From contig SMMW01000584.1 in assembly GCA_004794655.1 (NCBI GenBank), positions 5,914,501-5,978,500 of the forward strand: 64,000 nucleotides of DNA, read 5' to 3'. Within the stretch, counting starts at the first letter, position 1. Each line of letters starts with the position of its first letter. The notes below the pieces were generated by a model that saw nothing but the letters and a program-made list of their open reading frames with translations, was not told where the DNA came from and made no database searches. Positions 22,059 to 34,055 of this stretch are shown piece by piece. The position numbers and the translations under genes were made by a program. The DNA is from Marisa cornuarietis. Lineage: Eukaryota > Mollusca > Gastropoda > Architaenioglossa > Ampullariidae.

Positions 22059-24247
22059 AAACACGTAGACATATAGTGAAAGGCACTAGCATCATAACAC
22101 ACAAGCAGTCATCACTAATCGCTGTCGTCAGCAATGCTACAATGTCTCATCGATTCAGGAAATCGCTACCGCTGTGTCACAGGTCAGTCTGGTCCTCTGT
22201 CTCTCCTCCAAACCCAAGTTAGTTGTTGTTGCCGTCTAAAAAGGTAACAGTTCATCACGACTTTCTTGTAACTAGCACTTGTTTTGTCCATTCATGTATC
22301 TAAGCACTCTGTCTGAGTATAATTGCCCACTAGTTGGTCATTGTCATTGACTAACCACATCCTTTTTTCGCAGCTGATGTCAATGCTGGTCTTGACAAAC
22401 AATAGAGACCTCAGTTCTGAATAGGCTTCGTTCCCCTTTCCCATGCCAATTAACTTTATCCGAAATCAAGAAGAAAAGAATCGACCGCGACAGTTTGTTT
22501 CTCTGTCTCTCACCTCGACATCCTTTCTATCTTTTCCTTCCTTCTGTCTGTCTTTTGCTCTCTTCTCGTTTCTTTCTCTATTTTTAGATAATTAGTCAAA
22601 AGTAGCTGTTGTGTAAAAGTTTAGAATTCTTGTATTTAAAAGCATTGGACTGGAAAGGGTATGTGAATATGGGAGTGCATGCTTTTGTATGTATGAATGT
22701 ATCCTTGTGAGATGAAAGTGCGTTGTCTTAGGATGTCTACGAGAGTATGCTATGATTATGTATACTTTCAGAGTGTCTGTGGGTAGATAAGAGTAAAAAA
22801 GTACCGCAGAGAATGTGCAGTCTACGGAACCCGACTCCAATCTCTACCGTCAGGATTTTCAGAATGACAAAACACGAAATCGTAAAAACTGTTTTACAAG
22901 CTGGTTCACATTCTGAATATTATGCATGACCCGACCTCGTTACTTAGAGAATGCGAGCAATTAATATGACAATGGTCGTTTCGTTTGTCCGTCTATCCTT
23001 TATATACTTCTTTCTTTATGTCTCTCTCTCTTCCTTTCTCTCTCGATCTCTCTCCTCTCGTCTTCTGAACACGAGGCACGTCAAACACCTCTAGCTGCAT
23101 ATCAGATGGAAGAACAGATCATGTGCCGAGGGTTTGAAAAACTTTCAACACGCAGCACACAAGCCCCCGACTTCCTGTTCACAACAGGCGCAGCGACCCT
23201 CGATAAGCTGTGAAGGTGCGTCCAGCAAACAGATGCACAATCGCTGACCATGAGTGGAAGTCACTCTTAGAACCCAGTACTGGCCATTACAAATTCCCTG
23301 TGCGGGGACTAGCATTCAGCATCGTTGTCATATACAAAGTGTACTGGTCTTAATATTTTATTTTCTTAATATTTTTGTTCATTCAGTGTTCTTATTTCTT
23401 TGCTTAGAAAAAGGCTGTAACTATGTCTTTAATCTACAACTAAATCCAATATATAGTTATACATAAGTAATCTGCATAGGTACATTTGAAAACTTAGTTA
23501 TCTTTAGAAACTTTCAAAGGGTGTAACTCTACAGAGAACTTATTTTCCTTTTGAATGCAGGTCTCTGCCCTAGAACAGTAGCTAATTTTTGAGTAAAAGA
23601 CAATTCAAAATCAATTGCAGTCAAGTTGTTGGTCAGTACCAAACTCTGAGACTCTACACAAACTGGACTTTCAGTTCACAAGGATCAGTTTATGCATAAA
23701 GATTCGAATGGTGTTAAAACGTTCTCTGATCGTGTTTCAGCTTTGTTTCCGGGAAAGAATAAATTAGGAGTGATTGATTAACTAATTATAACTATCGCTG
23801 TTGTAGTTGTTACTGACAACCACCAACATACGGACTGGTTTGTCTATCATGTACAACCGTTATTGTATTCAAAATAAAATGTTTAACACATTCCGCAAGC
23901 CACCACCCCGCACCCCCGCACATACAGTAAAGGTAAATTCGGAAAAGCGATGCTATTAATTAAAAGTATCAGACGCTATTAATTAAAACCTTTCCCAAAA
24001 CTGGCTCTTGAGAAACGTGTGTTGCTGCATAGGTTTCATGAGGAAGATGGGAGGCTGATAAGCACTTTATCGATTGCTCTTGGTGAAATCTGGCCGTGGA
24101 CAAGGAGGACTTCACCCTCGGCCGTCAACACTCTGTGCTAACCTCGGCGAAGTCACGTAAGAGATCCTACCCTGAGAGCAGCAAGGAGGCGCTGTCTCGG
24201 ATGGCCGACATGTTTTTCCTAAGCCCCATTCCTCTTTTTCCTTCCAG

Positions 24248-24379
24248 CCATTGATCATAGCATTTTATGATACCCCAAACCCTCACCGGGATCGTCAAAT
24301 GGCACACGTGGGCCTCCCAAGCTCCCTGGAGGCTGAAGCAGCGAGGAGCAGTGAACTAAGCCGGCCTTTGTCTTTCATG
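24248..24379 (+). CDS. Third supported coding exon of the 16.2 kb gene
   Basis: A strong acceptor 'tctttttccttccag' (AG 24246-24247) and donor ATG|GTGAGC (24379/24380) enclose 132 nt (44 codons). Only the frame in phase with the preceding exons is open; the other frames stop within a few codons. The peptide starts PLIIAFYDTPNPHRDRQ, continues LPSSLEAEAARSSEL and ends SRPLSFM, less basic than exon 1 with a short hydrophobic start. With exons 1 and 2 this gives 350 codons without a stop, so the gene extends downstream. No family recognised. Confidence 0.75.
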
Positions 24380-27300
24380 GTGAGCTGATTTTATTGTCTT
24401 CTGCTCGAGGTACAAAGTTAGAATTTTTCAACCTTCATTTGTCTGATTATTTGTTTCTTGTGCGAGCACTGTGTGCGACTTCGTCGAGTTCAAGTGAAAC
24501 GATGGCAGCTTAGATGAAACAGCAGACCAAACATGTGCTGTCGCTGGTTTAGTTTTTCGGGAAAGTATTCTGTCGGTTTCTCATTTAGTCTTTTTGGTCT
24601 TTCAGCTCGCAGTTTCTGTTTACACAAACAGTGAATTTGATGGGTTAATGTCTGATTTGAACTACGAGTACTGCTTGTTAGTTTTAGCCTTTTTCTGACT
24701 ATATTAGTGGTCATCTTCAGTATTTTTCTAGAAATGATGCAGACTGGTCCAGATAAGTCTTTTTTTTCAAACATCCGTTTATATCAAGAAAAAGAGTTTC
24801 TCCTTCGCGACGTCTGTTAAAAGTACTGACCTAGTGAGACTTCTCCTCATAACCGGCACCTTCGACAGTGCTAACACATTTGTCAATACGTTAAACCGAT
24901 TCACCCCGCATCAACCATTATAGTCACATCTGGCGTTGATTACTTCCCCTTGTCGCAGTTCATCAATAAGGCTTAACCTTCGATGATTTGGTTTACTTGA
25001 CAGATTATCGTTCTGGAGAGTGCCGAGGGTAAGTTTAGTAAATTGGGATTGTTCTTTCTGGGTCATGTCGGTTATTTTCGGGAATACGGTATCAAGATAA
25101 CATTTTGACTAAACCCTCTAGACATGTTGCTTTGAAGATTCTAAAATATAGATATAATATAGAAAAATACCATAGTATTTTAAATAATAAATTAGACCTA
25201 TTTGAAGTAATGTGGAAACCATATCAACAATTATTAATATAATCACAGTTAGTGAAAGCTAGGATGTTCTCACAAGTTCTTTCTTTCACTCTTTCTCCAC
25301 ATCTTTCCTCTCTACTCTTTTCCTCCCTTCTATACTGAATGAATGTGTCTTGGGAATGAGAATGGATTTGAAATGGGTAATGTGATGTATGTATATTGTG
25401 CTTGTTAAATGAAAATAAAAAAAACATTCTGACTAAAATTTCCTTGCAACCAACACCTTAGTGAGTGGTTCATCCTATCAATTACCTATAGTACGTTTAA
25501 TGCTACTTTGACGAGTGCAAAGGTTAAAACAAAATACGAAAATGTCTCCAACTACTAAGGTTAACCAAACAGAGTAATATGTAGGCAAGTTTAGTGGACA
25601 GTCTAGACTCTAGACTCTAGAGCTTAAATGACTTCCAACCACTAGGCTGATAATTCCAACGGCAGCCGACAAGCGTCAGACTTAATATGTTGAGTCTCAA
25701 GAAAAGAGCACAGCTCCTCGCTGTGTATGTTGAAGCAGGCATTCACGTCTACGGTGCTTTCAGCCTGGAGTATCGGGGTGTAACATGCAGGATTATGCAC
25801 GCTATAAATTAGTCTTCTTTATCCTCGATATCTCGCATTTTAGTTGAGGTAGGCGTAGAGAAAAGATCCACTTGAACGCATTTTTTGTGCGGGCTGGCTT
25901 CGAGCGTTAAGGACCATGGCCGCTAGCGGTTGCTGTGCTCATGCGCGTGAGTTTGTGCAGAGAGAGAGAGGGGGGAGAGAGAGAGGCACTACGATTGCGT
26001 CTGTGTGTATGCGTTTGGTTTGCACGTGCGTATCGTTGGAAAGACAAAGAATTGGACCACTTTGCAACCATTTCCTGACCAGAAAGGGCTCCCTGGGTCA
26101 CATGACGTAAAATGATGCTTTGGAGTCACTGCCGGTAGCGAGCGAATCAAAGTTTTGACATCAAATAAACAAAGGTTGAAGGTAGTCTCGCAGAAATCGT
26201 ACAAAAGCCTCGATGATGCGGGAAAGTGTTTTGTAAGGCGGTATTCAAAGATTTCAAGCTCTTTGTGTACGTAGTAAGCGAGGCCCGAAGACTAGAGAAG
26301 TGGCTGACGTGGTTGAAACCATCAAATCTACTGCTACAGGTTGTGAGCATGTTTTTAGGAAAATGCACATGAGCAAATATGTGCAATCAATAAGAATTCA
26401 CATAATGTCAGTTCAGGTGAGTCGTTCTCCGTAACGATTGGTTTCTTCGACTCTTCGAGCGTTTCTGGTCTAAGTCTTGACCACGTAAAAGTAGTTTTCA
26501 AAAGCAAGTTCCCAAAGACTTTTTTAACATTGCGTTGTAAATTACTTTTCGTTATCAAGTACTTTAAACACTAACAAATTTTGGAGCTAAACAATATTAC
26601 TCTCTCTCTCTTTCACTCTCTTTCTCTCTCTGCACAGTATGTGTGTAGTCCACATATTGTACCTGTGTACAGACTGTATCCTGTCTACGGACTATTATTC
26701 TCATAGAAAAGCAAAAATCGATTCCTGACTACAAGGGAGACAAGCTAGTTTTCTGTAGTTCTGTCAAGAGTTTCTGTTCATGGTGCTCAGTCTGGATGCT
26801 CATGTTTACCTGGTTCACATGTTAAATAAATATGGTAATATATGTTGAAAGCATAAAAATTATAAATAAAATAGTCAAGCGGAATGGAACATGATGAAGT
26901 TTAAATAGACATGCGCAAGAATTAATGGTGAATATGAATGTGCCAAGAAGGTATAAACGGAGAAATTTTAAATCGGGTAATACATTATCGAGACAAAATA
27001 TAAGCAGATAAGTGGGATTGTTAATCATAAAATATAACTAAAAAAGGAAAGTATTAATGAGGAGATACATTGATTATGGAACTTACATGGGAGAAAAATT
27101 GAAGCCTGAGAATTAATTAACTGGGGACTGTACGAACGAGATGAAAGATTAAGGCCAAAATAACAAATCCTATAAGCACAGAACGAGACTATTTTTACTG
27201 CGTGTGACAAGGAAATAATTCTAACATGCTGCCCAAAGATGTAACAACACTGAAACGGCAACATTTCATGACAAAAAAACCTCGCTAAAACAGCGAATCT

Positions 27301-28043
27301 TTTATCAGTCAGCCTGAAAGTTCTGTTTCAGGAGAGCCATCGTGGCTTCTTTCGGTCGTACAAAACAACAGCGACCTAAAGCTCTCCGTCAAACAATTCC
27401 AAACCTGAAAAAATAAACTAACAAATCTGAGCTGAAATTAAATTGAATCTGGGGTCAGGTCTGGCGCCTGGCATGGTTCCACTGCGCGTCATACGCCTGC
27501 TGATTATTATATGGGTGTGCACGGCCTGACACTACAGTAACCTTCACCACCGCCATGGTGGCTTGACTGGGAGAGTGGAGAAGATGAAAGAGGGGGTGAT
27601 GAAGGCGACACCGAGAGGGAAAATCCCCTTACGGGAGATAAAAAGGTTCAAACGTTGAATCATCGACGCTTACAACGCAGCTACCAGTGTATAGGGATGT
27701 ACTGCAGTGTCCGGTAGACGAGGTGGCGTCACAGATGAACAGGAATAAGCAGCAGAAAGGGGCTGCTTGATGATGAAGCATGATGAAAATGATGGAAACA
27801 CACACACACAGGTGTCAGTGAAGACAGATGATATAAAGGAAATGATTTAATGCGGTAGAGAGAGAGAAAGAGATTGAGACGCTAAAGGAGAAAATAACAA
27901 TAGCTTCCTTTTCTGGGTGCATTGTCAGATACGAAGTCAAACAGTTCATTTCTACACTTCACATTCTGCCTCCTGGTGTTATATGCCCCTCGAACTCTTC
28001 TTTGAATGCTTTGTTATTTTGATCTCTTTCTCCCTTTCGCACG

Positions 28044-28044
28044 C

Positions 28045-28113
<69 letters not shown>
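28044..28113. repeat. (TC)n(AC)n compound microsatellite
   Basis: About 11 TC units are followed by about 24 AC units. Confidence 0.97.
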
Positions 28114-28114
<1 letters not shown>

Positions 28115-29510
28115 CATACACTGAGTCAAGTCGAGGACTATGAATCGATCGCTCTGATGAATAAACGAGAAAAAAATTGGAGGGTATTGTTGAAATGTCA
28201 TGAAGTGTAATTACTAGGGGTTTTTTAGGTAGATGTTCTTGATTGTTTGAATGTCATGCAGTATGAATTAGCTAGAGGTTATATATATCTCGCAAGACAA
28301 GTCATGTTCACTGAGGTCTTCGTGTACCACGAGGTGTGAGTGCGCGCGTGTGTTTGAGTATGTGTGTCTGGCACGTCGGCTGTTGAAAGGGAGACAGCTA
28401 CCTGATGTTCAGGGTATGGGCTTCATCCATTGACCTGGAGGTTGATGTGGGGGGGGGGGTCGCACAGACACCCAATCAGACCTACATACTCCATGCACAC
28501 AAACCCAGACCTACACTTAAGACGAATTTCTGACAGACTAGAGGAAAAAGTGAAGAAACCCAGATGACGGACTGGAGGGTACAAGAAAGAAAATACGAAC
28601 GTGTAGTCTTGAGGCAAGGTTTTGTTCGTGCAAAAACCTGTATGTGTGTAGCAGTCCATGATACACCTCTCCCTCGCCAACTCCACTAGCTGACACTCTG
28701 AGCTCACATTGATTTCGAGATCGCCACACTGCACCGCCTTGCCCCAGCATACCCGTCTGAGCCACTGACCTCCCCCCCCCTCTCCACCCGAGTCGGTCTC
28801 TTCGGGTTGCTTGTGTTGCCCTGTTATTTTCGAACTTGTGTCGACGCTCAAAGCTTTCAAGTCCAAACCCACCTCCTTAAAAAAAAACTTTTTTAATCAA
28901 GCATATCATCCCGCTTACTCCCCAGTTCTTAATACTCATCTTTCCACTTTGTTCATGTTTGCGATGGTGTCACTTGCCTGCTGAGCCTTTTGTTTCTTCT
29001 GTAGTCATTTGTATTCTTTGGTATTCAACGCATTGAGCTCCTATCCACACATGGAAATGCACTTTACACATTGTTGTTTTTGTCGTTTCTAAATATTATG
29101 TGTGGATGTGCGAGGTTGAGTAAGAGAAGGAGAGAGAGAAAGAGAGATGCGTGTTGCACCGTTTTGGCCCGTGGACAGCCGAAGGCACGGCCCATCAATC
29201 AAAGTCAGCAGTTCGTCGAGACTAATAATTTTCCCATCAGTACTTGGATAATCCAGTTTGTGTGGTCACGTCTGTGTAGGCCTGCGTGCAGGTTTGCTAA
29301 TGCATTGCTATAGAGTAAAACTAGGTATCCCTCGCTGCTGAGCCTGTTCTCCAGATCAGCTTGATTCTCTTTCTGCTTTGACTTCTAAATCCCACAGTCA
29401 CTCGAAGCCAAGTGTTTATGGTCTGTGCTTGCGTATTTTTGCATGTGGTTTGCGGAAGAGAGGGGAGAGCGTCAGCAGCAGATCAAGAACAGAACCAGTC
29501 AATGCCACGC

Positions 29511-29548
29511 ACGCACGCACGCGCGCACACACACACACACACACACAT
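29511..29548. repeat. (ACGC)n(AC)n microsatellite
   Basis: Acgc tetranucleotides pass into AC repeats. Confidence 0.93.
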
Positions 29549-30474
29549 TGAGAAATGGAAAAGGGAGAGCGCGATTTCAAACTACAAACCTTTTACGGAT
29601 AAAAAGAAAACTAGAGTAAACAAAATTAAAGTAAAAATATATGATATGTAAATCGTAAACTCAGTTTGCGCCACCAAAGCTATCACAGTCTATGTAGTTT
29701 CATTAGATTTTTTTCTCTTAATTTTCGTGTGCACCATAATGAGTTAACAGATCAATGCTAATCATGCCAATGCGTGAGAGGAAACCTTATTAAATCCATC
29801 AGCCACAACACGCAAACAAGACTGCCGTAGTTTGAAGCCAGACGTCCCGTGTGTGGGCGGCGTGGACTGTGGTCCTGGCCTCAGAGACTGCGGCGCGTGG
29901 CTCGCGCAATTATTATGCAGGGCAGGAGTGTGAACATGGTCCTAATACCACAAGACGAGGTCATTGACTCATGACTGCTGTCACTCAGAAGCCCATAACC
30001 CGGTTATAAATTACTTCACAAAGTCAGTTGCAGGATTGTCTGCTCGTCATGAAGCGTTTTTATCTCTTGTCACCGCCCAAGAAATACGTTGTAGCTAGGA
30101 TGCGGTGTGTGTATCACGTCACTGCTAGCAACCTTTCTCTCGCTCTCTCACACACACACACACACTAGCAAACAAGAACATAATTCTTGCCTTCCTGCTA
30201 CTGGCATAAAAAAGTCTTTCAGTTTTTATAAAAGTTTATATAAGTACAAAACACTTTAAATAACAATATATTTTTATGTAATGCATATTGAAGTTTGAAT
30301 GATCACTTTCGGTGTCCTTCACTTTGTATAGTAATAGTGTCTCTATTTACTTGAAGACACAGCAATGCAAGACTCTAAACTTATCAGTAGCCAATGTGAT
30401 AAAATGCATCCCGCTAAAGGTAAGCTATATTTTTTTAAGTTTTCCTTCTTTTCTAATTTTGTTTGTTGTTTCTT

Positions 30475-30575
30475 TGGGGTTTTTTGTTTTGTTTGTTTGT
30501 ATTTTGTTTTGTTTTTGTTTGTTTGTTTTTTTGTTGTTTTTTGTTTTGTTTTGTTTTTTGTTTTTTGTTTTTTAG
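30475..30575. repeat. G/T-rich low-complexity block
   Basis: Runs of TTTTG/TTTG units. Overlapping ORFs rich in F, C, L and V are artefacts of this composition. Confidence 0.93.
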
Positions 30576-31268
30576 GAGGAGGAGGGCGTTGGGGGGAGAG
30601 AGCGGTTCAGTTTCATGGTACCATTCTATTTTGCTTCAAGGAACAATTCAGGGGAAGTAAGGCTTTCCTGTGTGCTATCCTTACATTAAAGAGTTCTTTC
30701 CCTTTAGTAATGCCAGTTCGCGCCTAGCTTCTTAAGGGGTTGTAATCTGAAATGCCGATAGTGACTGATGCGTTGTCATGCTGTTCTCTCCCTTGAAATA
30801 GTCAACAACCAGAATGTATGTTTTTTTGTTTAGGTTATTTTTTCTTACATTTTGACAGTATTACGACTAATGAGTTATCTGAGGTCATGTTTCACTACTG
30901 CAATAGTCTGCAGTAACCTCAATTCATGTCATTAGCGTATAATTCCTCAGAAAATTCTACTGGACTGAACACACATAGCTCCGACGATCTGTGGCAAAAG
31001 CGATAGGGATCTTTTTCCCCATGACTTTCAATATAGCAACAATGCTTGGCACAAAAAGCGCTTGTCAAATAATCAACGCATAATTCGGGAAAAATACAGC
31101 CTCTGCCACTGGTTGTAGTAGGCGGAAGCGGTGACTGAAGTGGTGGTACTCAAAGCAATAGGCATCTCCAATACTGGAAGAGAAAAACATGAAGCGACCT
31201 ATATAAAGCAAGCGAATTGGCGAAATGACACGCTGGGACGACCTCACCTCACACGTTTTTCTTCGCAG

Positions 31269-31343
31269 CTGATCTATGAAATCTTAATGGAAGTAAAATC
31301 CATTTGCATTGATCTACGTCTCGAGACCTCTCCAAGTGGGGAA
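31269..31343 (+). CDS. Possible further exon of the 16.2 kb gene
   Basis: A strong acceptor 'cacgtttttcttcgcag' (AG 31267-31268) and donor GAA|GTGAGG (31343/31344) enclose 75 nt. Only phase 0 is open (25 codons, LIYEILMEVKSICIDLRLET then SPSGE); the other frames stop at once. It therefore fits after 24379 without breaking frame. It lies 6.9 kb downstream and has no homology support. Confidence 0.4.
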
Positions 31344-31698
31344 GTGAGGGGGGGGGCTTTGAAGTGTTTCTTATCATGTTGGTGAGATTAGGGGTCAGCT
31401 TAGGGTCAAGTCTGGAACGTCACGACTGCAAGGAAATGTGGAGAGGGGGACTAAAAAAAATAAAGCAAGAAGCAGCTGGTAAAATGTCGCGATTCCCTTG
31501 GCATTTGGCACGCTCTCAGCCGACTGCGCCGTGAGTTGGACGGCATTGATCGAACCGTCCTGCGCTCGGGATGCTGGTGCGTCAAGGGCAGGTGTTGTGA
31601 CACACGACAACAAGCGCCAGCGACAACCGCCATTTCACATCTGCAACGTGCAGCGTACAGGGGACGTTAGACCTCATTATCGTCGTCGTTCTCAGCCC

Positions 31699-31752
31699 CC
31701 TCCTCCTCCTCCTCCTCCTCCTCCTCATCATCATCATCATCATCATCATCAT
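31699..31752. repeat. (CCT)n(CAT)n trinucleotide array
   Basis: Ten CCT-type units are followed by nine CAT units. They fall inside a 106-codon + strand ORF (31498-31818), where they would read as poly-Pro then poly-His followed by SWLDEGFIESDKEIINRR. No splice or promoter evidence supports that ORF, so only the repeat is called. Confidence 0.95.
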
Positions 31753-32175
31753 TCGTGGTTAGATGAAGGATTCATAGAGTCAGACAAAGAGATCATCAAT
31801 AGAAGAGTAAACAAGTAAGAAAAAAAATGGGAATATAAGGAGATGAGAATTCAAGTCGACAGATCGTTATTATCTCTATGCAGTTACCTGCCTTCTTTTG
31901 TGTTATTAATAATGAATAAATAGGAGAACTGTTGTTCTTTACATATTCTGAAAGGAAATACCTCTTATTGTCATTATAATCTCTGGGAAGTATGGCCTCC
32001 TCGCCGAGCATAATTAAAATTCATTTCCTCTTGTAAAAATGTAGAAGACATTAAAACGCCAGTGTTGATAAACCGTAGGATTTGAATCGATATGTAACAT
32101 CGCTAAGGAAGTATTTTTACTTTTCCATGCGATTTTAAGATAATGAGGTCACACAACCAAGTCTACAAACCTCTC

Positions 32176-32335
32176 CCCTATCTCTCTATACTTCTCAGTC
32201 TCTCACTCCATCTCCCCTCCTCTCTCATATTCTTCTTCTAGTTCATTATCTCTTATCTCTTCTTCTCCCTCTCACTCTCTCTCTCTCCATCCCTCTTTCT
32301 CTCCCTCTCTCTCTCTCTCTTCCCTCCAGTCTCCC
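32176..32335. repeat. Polypyrimidine (CT-rich) tract
   Basis: About 160 bases almost entirely C and T on the + strand, mostly CTCT and CCCT units with occasional interruptions. Confidence 0.9.
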
Positions 32336-33097
32336 ACCACTTGCTGTATAACATCTCAAGGGTTTATAAAAGAAAACTCGATTCTTATAAGCTTGTTTAT
32401 TTTGTATCCTGGTACGTCTGTGGGTACGAACATAAATTTTGACGTGTTAAATGGATATATGCATAAATATGTCTCGTTAGCTTCCAGGAAAGAAGTATAT
32501 CTGTATTCCACAATTAAAATCATTGATGCGTATCCACGCATCCCGTGTATCAATGTAAAGTCTCGTTCCCCGGCTGTTTACCACACAGTGAGATCAGCCG
32601 CGTGCTGGAGCAGAAAAACGAAGAACGTAGAGGATATGATCGATGAAGTCCAGAACATGAGACCTATCGACAACTGGTCTCTTCACTGCGAGCCGAAAAA
32701 CTGAAGTTTTTACACAAGGGCGCTAAAAGGCTTCATCATTTTACTGCGGGTTGGCGACCTGTCAAACACCTGTTTAATGCGGAGGATCTGTGCTTGAAAA
32801 ACAATGAGCCTTGCCCGAAACCTTTTTTGGGCACGGTTTGGCTCGGGGATAGAGACAAACGGAGTGCAAAGCACTAAAGATCCCCCTCCCATCGAGATGA
32901 AAATGAGATCGAAGTCTCTTTAGTCCCCAAAAAATATCAAACACAGAATAACCAGCCGTTGAAATCATTGATCTCTGGGCGAAAAAACGTCAATCCATTT
33001 GGGTTGTATTGATTGTGCAGAAGCTAAGCAAGAAGAATCCGCAGTCGATATTCGTTTTCATGTTTCCTATTAGCGTGGAAATGTTTGCTGAGTAGCT

Positions 33098-33225
33098 TCT
33101 TCTTTCTTCTTCTCTTTCTTCTTCTTTTTCTTTCTTATTCTTCCTTCCTTCAATCACTCCTTCCTTTCTTTCTTCTTCTTCTATTTCTTTTTACCATTTT
33201 TCCTTTTCTTCTTTCCTTCCTTCTG
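33098..33225. repeat. Polypyrimidine (CTT-rich) tract
   Basis: About 125 bases of TTC/TTCC units with few purines. Confidence 0.9.
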
Positions 33226-33699
33226 AATTTATAGTCCGGGTGAAAAGCAAGTTGTATGCGGTAGCTAGCAGAACGGTTATCGCCTGGCTAAAGTGAGGAT
33301 ATTTTATGAACCGTTAGACTGACAGTTTTGTGTTTGTCAGCCACGCCCAGAGCCTAAATTCTATGGTGTGCTCCCGGGACCCAGGTCTGCAAGTCGGAGG
33401 TGCAGGGCTACAGCTGAGAACAAAGATAGCACGAGCAGACTAAACCAGGTGTCTCTCATGCTAATGGTCTCATAAGTTTGTTCACCTTGGTCCTTAGAAT
33501 GTGGTCAATTTACTGAAGTGCTCGTAAACATAACAATTTTGTCTATAGTTTGTTGTTGTTGTTGTTGTTTGCTTGGGTTTTTGTGTTTTTTCGCTGTTTG
33601 TTTTTTAGGTTCGTTTTTGTTGCTTTGTTTGTTTGTTTTTTGATGGCAGGGGTTTTATTTTTATTTGTTTTTGCATTTTGTTTGTGCTTACTTGTCTTT

Positions 33700-34055
33700 G
33701 GATTACAGTAGGCTTGACACAAGAGGATTTTCTTCATAATTAACGCAGGCCTAGCAAATGGTGACTTTCTGTCTTTTACTGTAGTTTTTGGAACAGGTTG
33801 ACTGACTGTCTAATTACTGTAGGCTTGGCGAAAAGAGGATGTTTGATCTCATCACCGTAACGTAGACAGAAATTGCTGTTTAACATAGACTTGACGTCAG
33901 CCAGGTGCTTGTTACCGCGGGTTTGGCAGATGTGTCTAGCATGTTGCTGTCAACTGATGATAACATGTAGACCTGGAGCAGATGTGTCTAGCATCTGACT
34001 TCCTGCCCACGTTAATGATCAAATGTTTAATGTAGACTTGACAAGTCCCTCGCCA
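33700..34055. repeat. Degenerate minisatellite, ~35-70-bp units
   Basis: Recurring 'gtaggcttgacacaag / gtaggcttggcgaaaag / catagacttgacg / gcgggtttggcagatgtg / tgtagacctggagcagatg / tgtagacttgacaag' motifs near 33706, 33816, 33884, 33917, 33964 and 34029. Two adjacent units share 'gcagatgtgtctagcat'. An old, decayed tandem array. Confidence 0.6.

Larger units (their letters stand above)
20287..24247 (+). other. Intronic DNA between candidate exons
   Basis: Contains the tRNA-like element at 21395-21590, CA/CG runs at 22012-22058 and polypyrimidine stretches at 22495-22585 and 22990-23065. Two 'gctattaattaaaa' copies lie near 23950-23990. A 93-nt segment at 20713-20805 has acceptor and donor-like borders but is open in more than one frame and is not called. 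The intron ends with 'ctctttttccttccag'. Confidence 0.5.
24380..31268 (+). other. Probable long intron or flank; no firm gene
   Basis: AT-rich DNA. Holds tctagac repeats (25605-25621), CT runs near 26600, purine-rich patches, TC/AC repeats at 28044-28113, 'acgc/ac' repeats at 29511-29548 and a G/T-rich block at 30475-30575. The longest ORF (149 codons, 28423-28872, - strand) has no domain and no splice partners. Micro-exon-like segments at 25004-25028, 26359-26416 and 30363-30419 are listed as rejected. Confidence 0.45.
31753..33689. other. Non-coding stretch with polypyrimidine tracts
   Basis: Includes C/T-rich blocks at 32176-32335 and 33098-33225 and (GTT)n-type DNA at 33548-33680. A 103-codon ORF at 32393-32704 (+) has no motif. 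Its C-terminal two thirds follow an acceptor-like 'cgttagcttccag', but there is no corroborating exon. Confidence 0.45.

Noticed and set aside
25004..25028. 25-nt micro-exon-like segment with a GTAAGT donor
   Set aside because: Its length breaks the phase-0 chain and the acceptor tract is weak.
26359..26416. 58-nt segment between 'gcatgtttttag' and TTCAG|GTGAGT
   Set aside because: Good borders but open in two frames, and neither keeps the phase of the gene at 16-24 kb on both sides.
28423..28872. 149-codon - strand ORF
   Set aside because: No recognisable domain; includes a Gly run from a C-tract; composition looks random.
30363..30419. 57-nt segment ending at AAAG|GTAAGC
   Set aside because: Phase 0 is open, but so is another frame. 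The acceptor lacks a pyrimidine tract and T/G low-complexity DNA follows.
32393..32704. 103-codon + strand ORF with an internal acceptor-like site
   Set aside because: No upstream exon in matching phase and no recognisable peptide motif.
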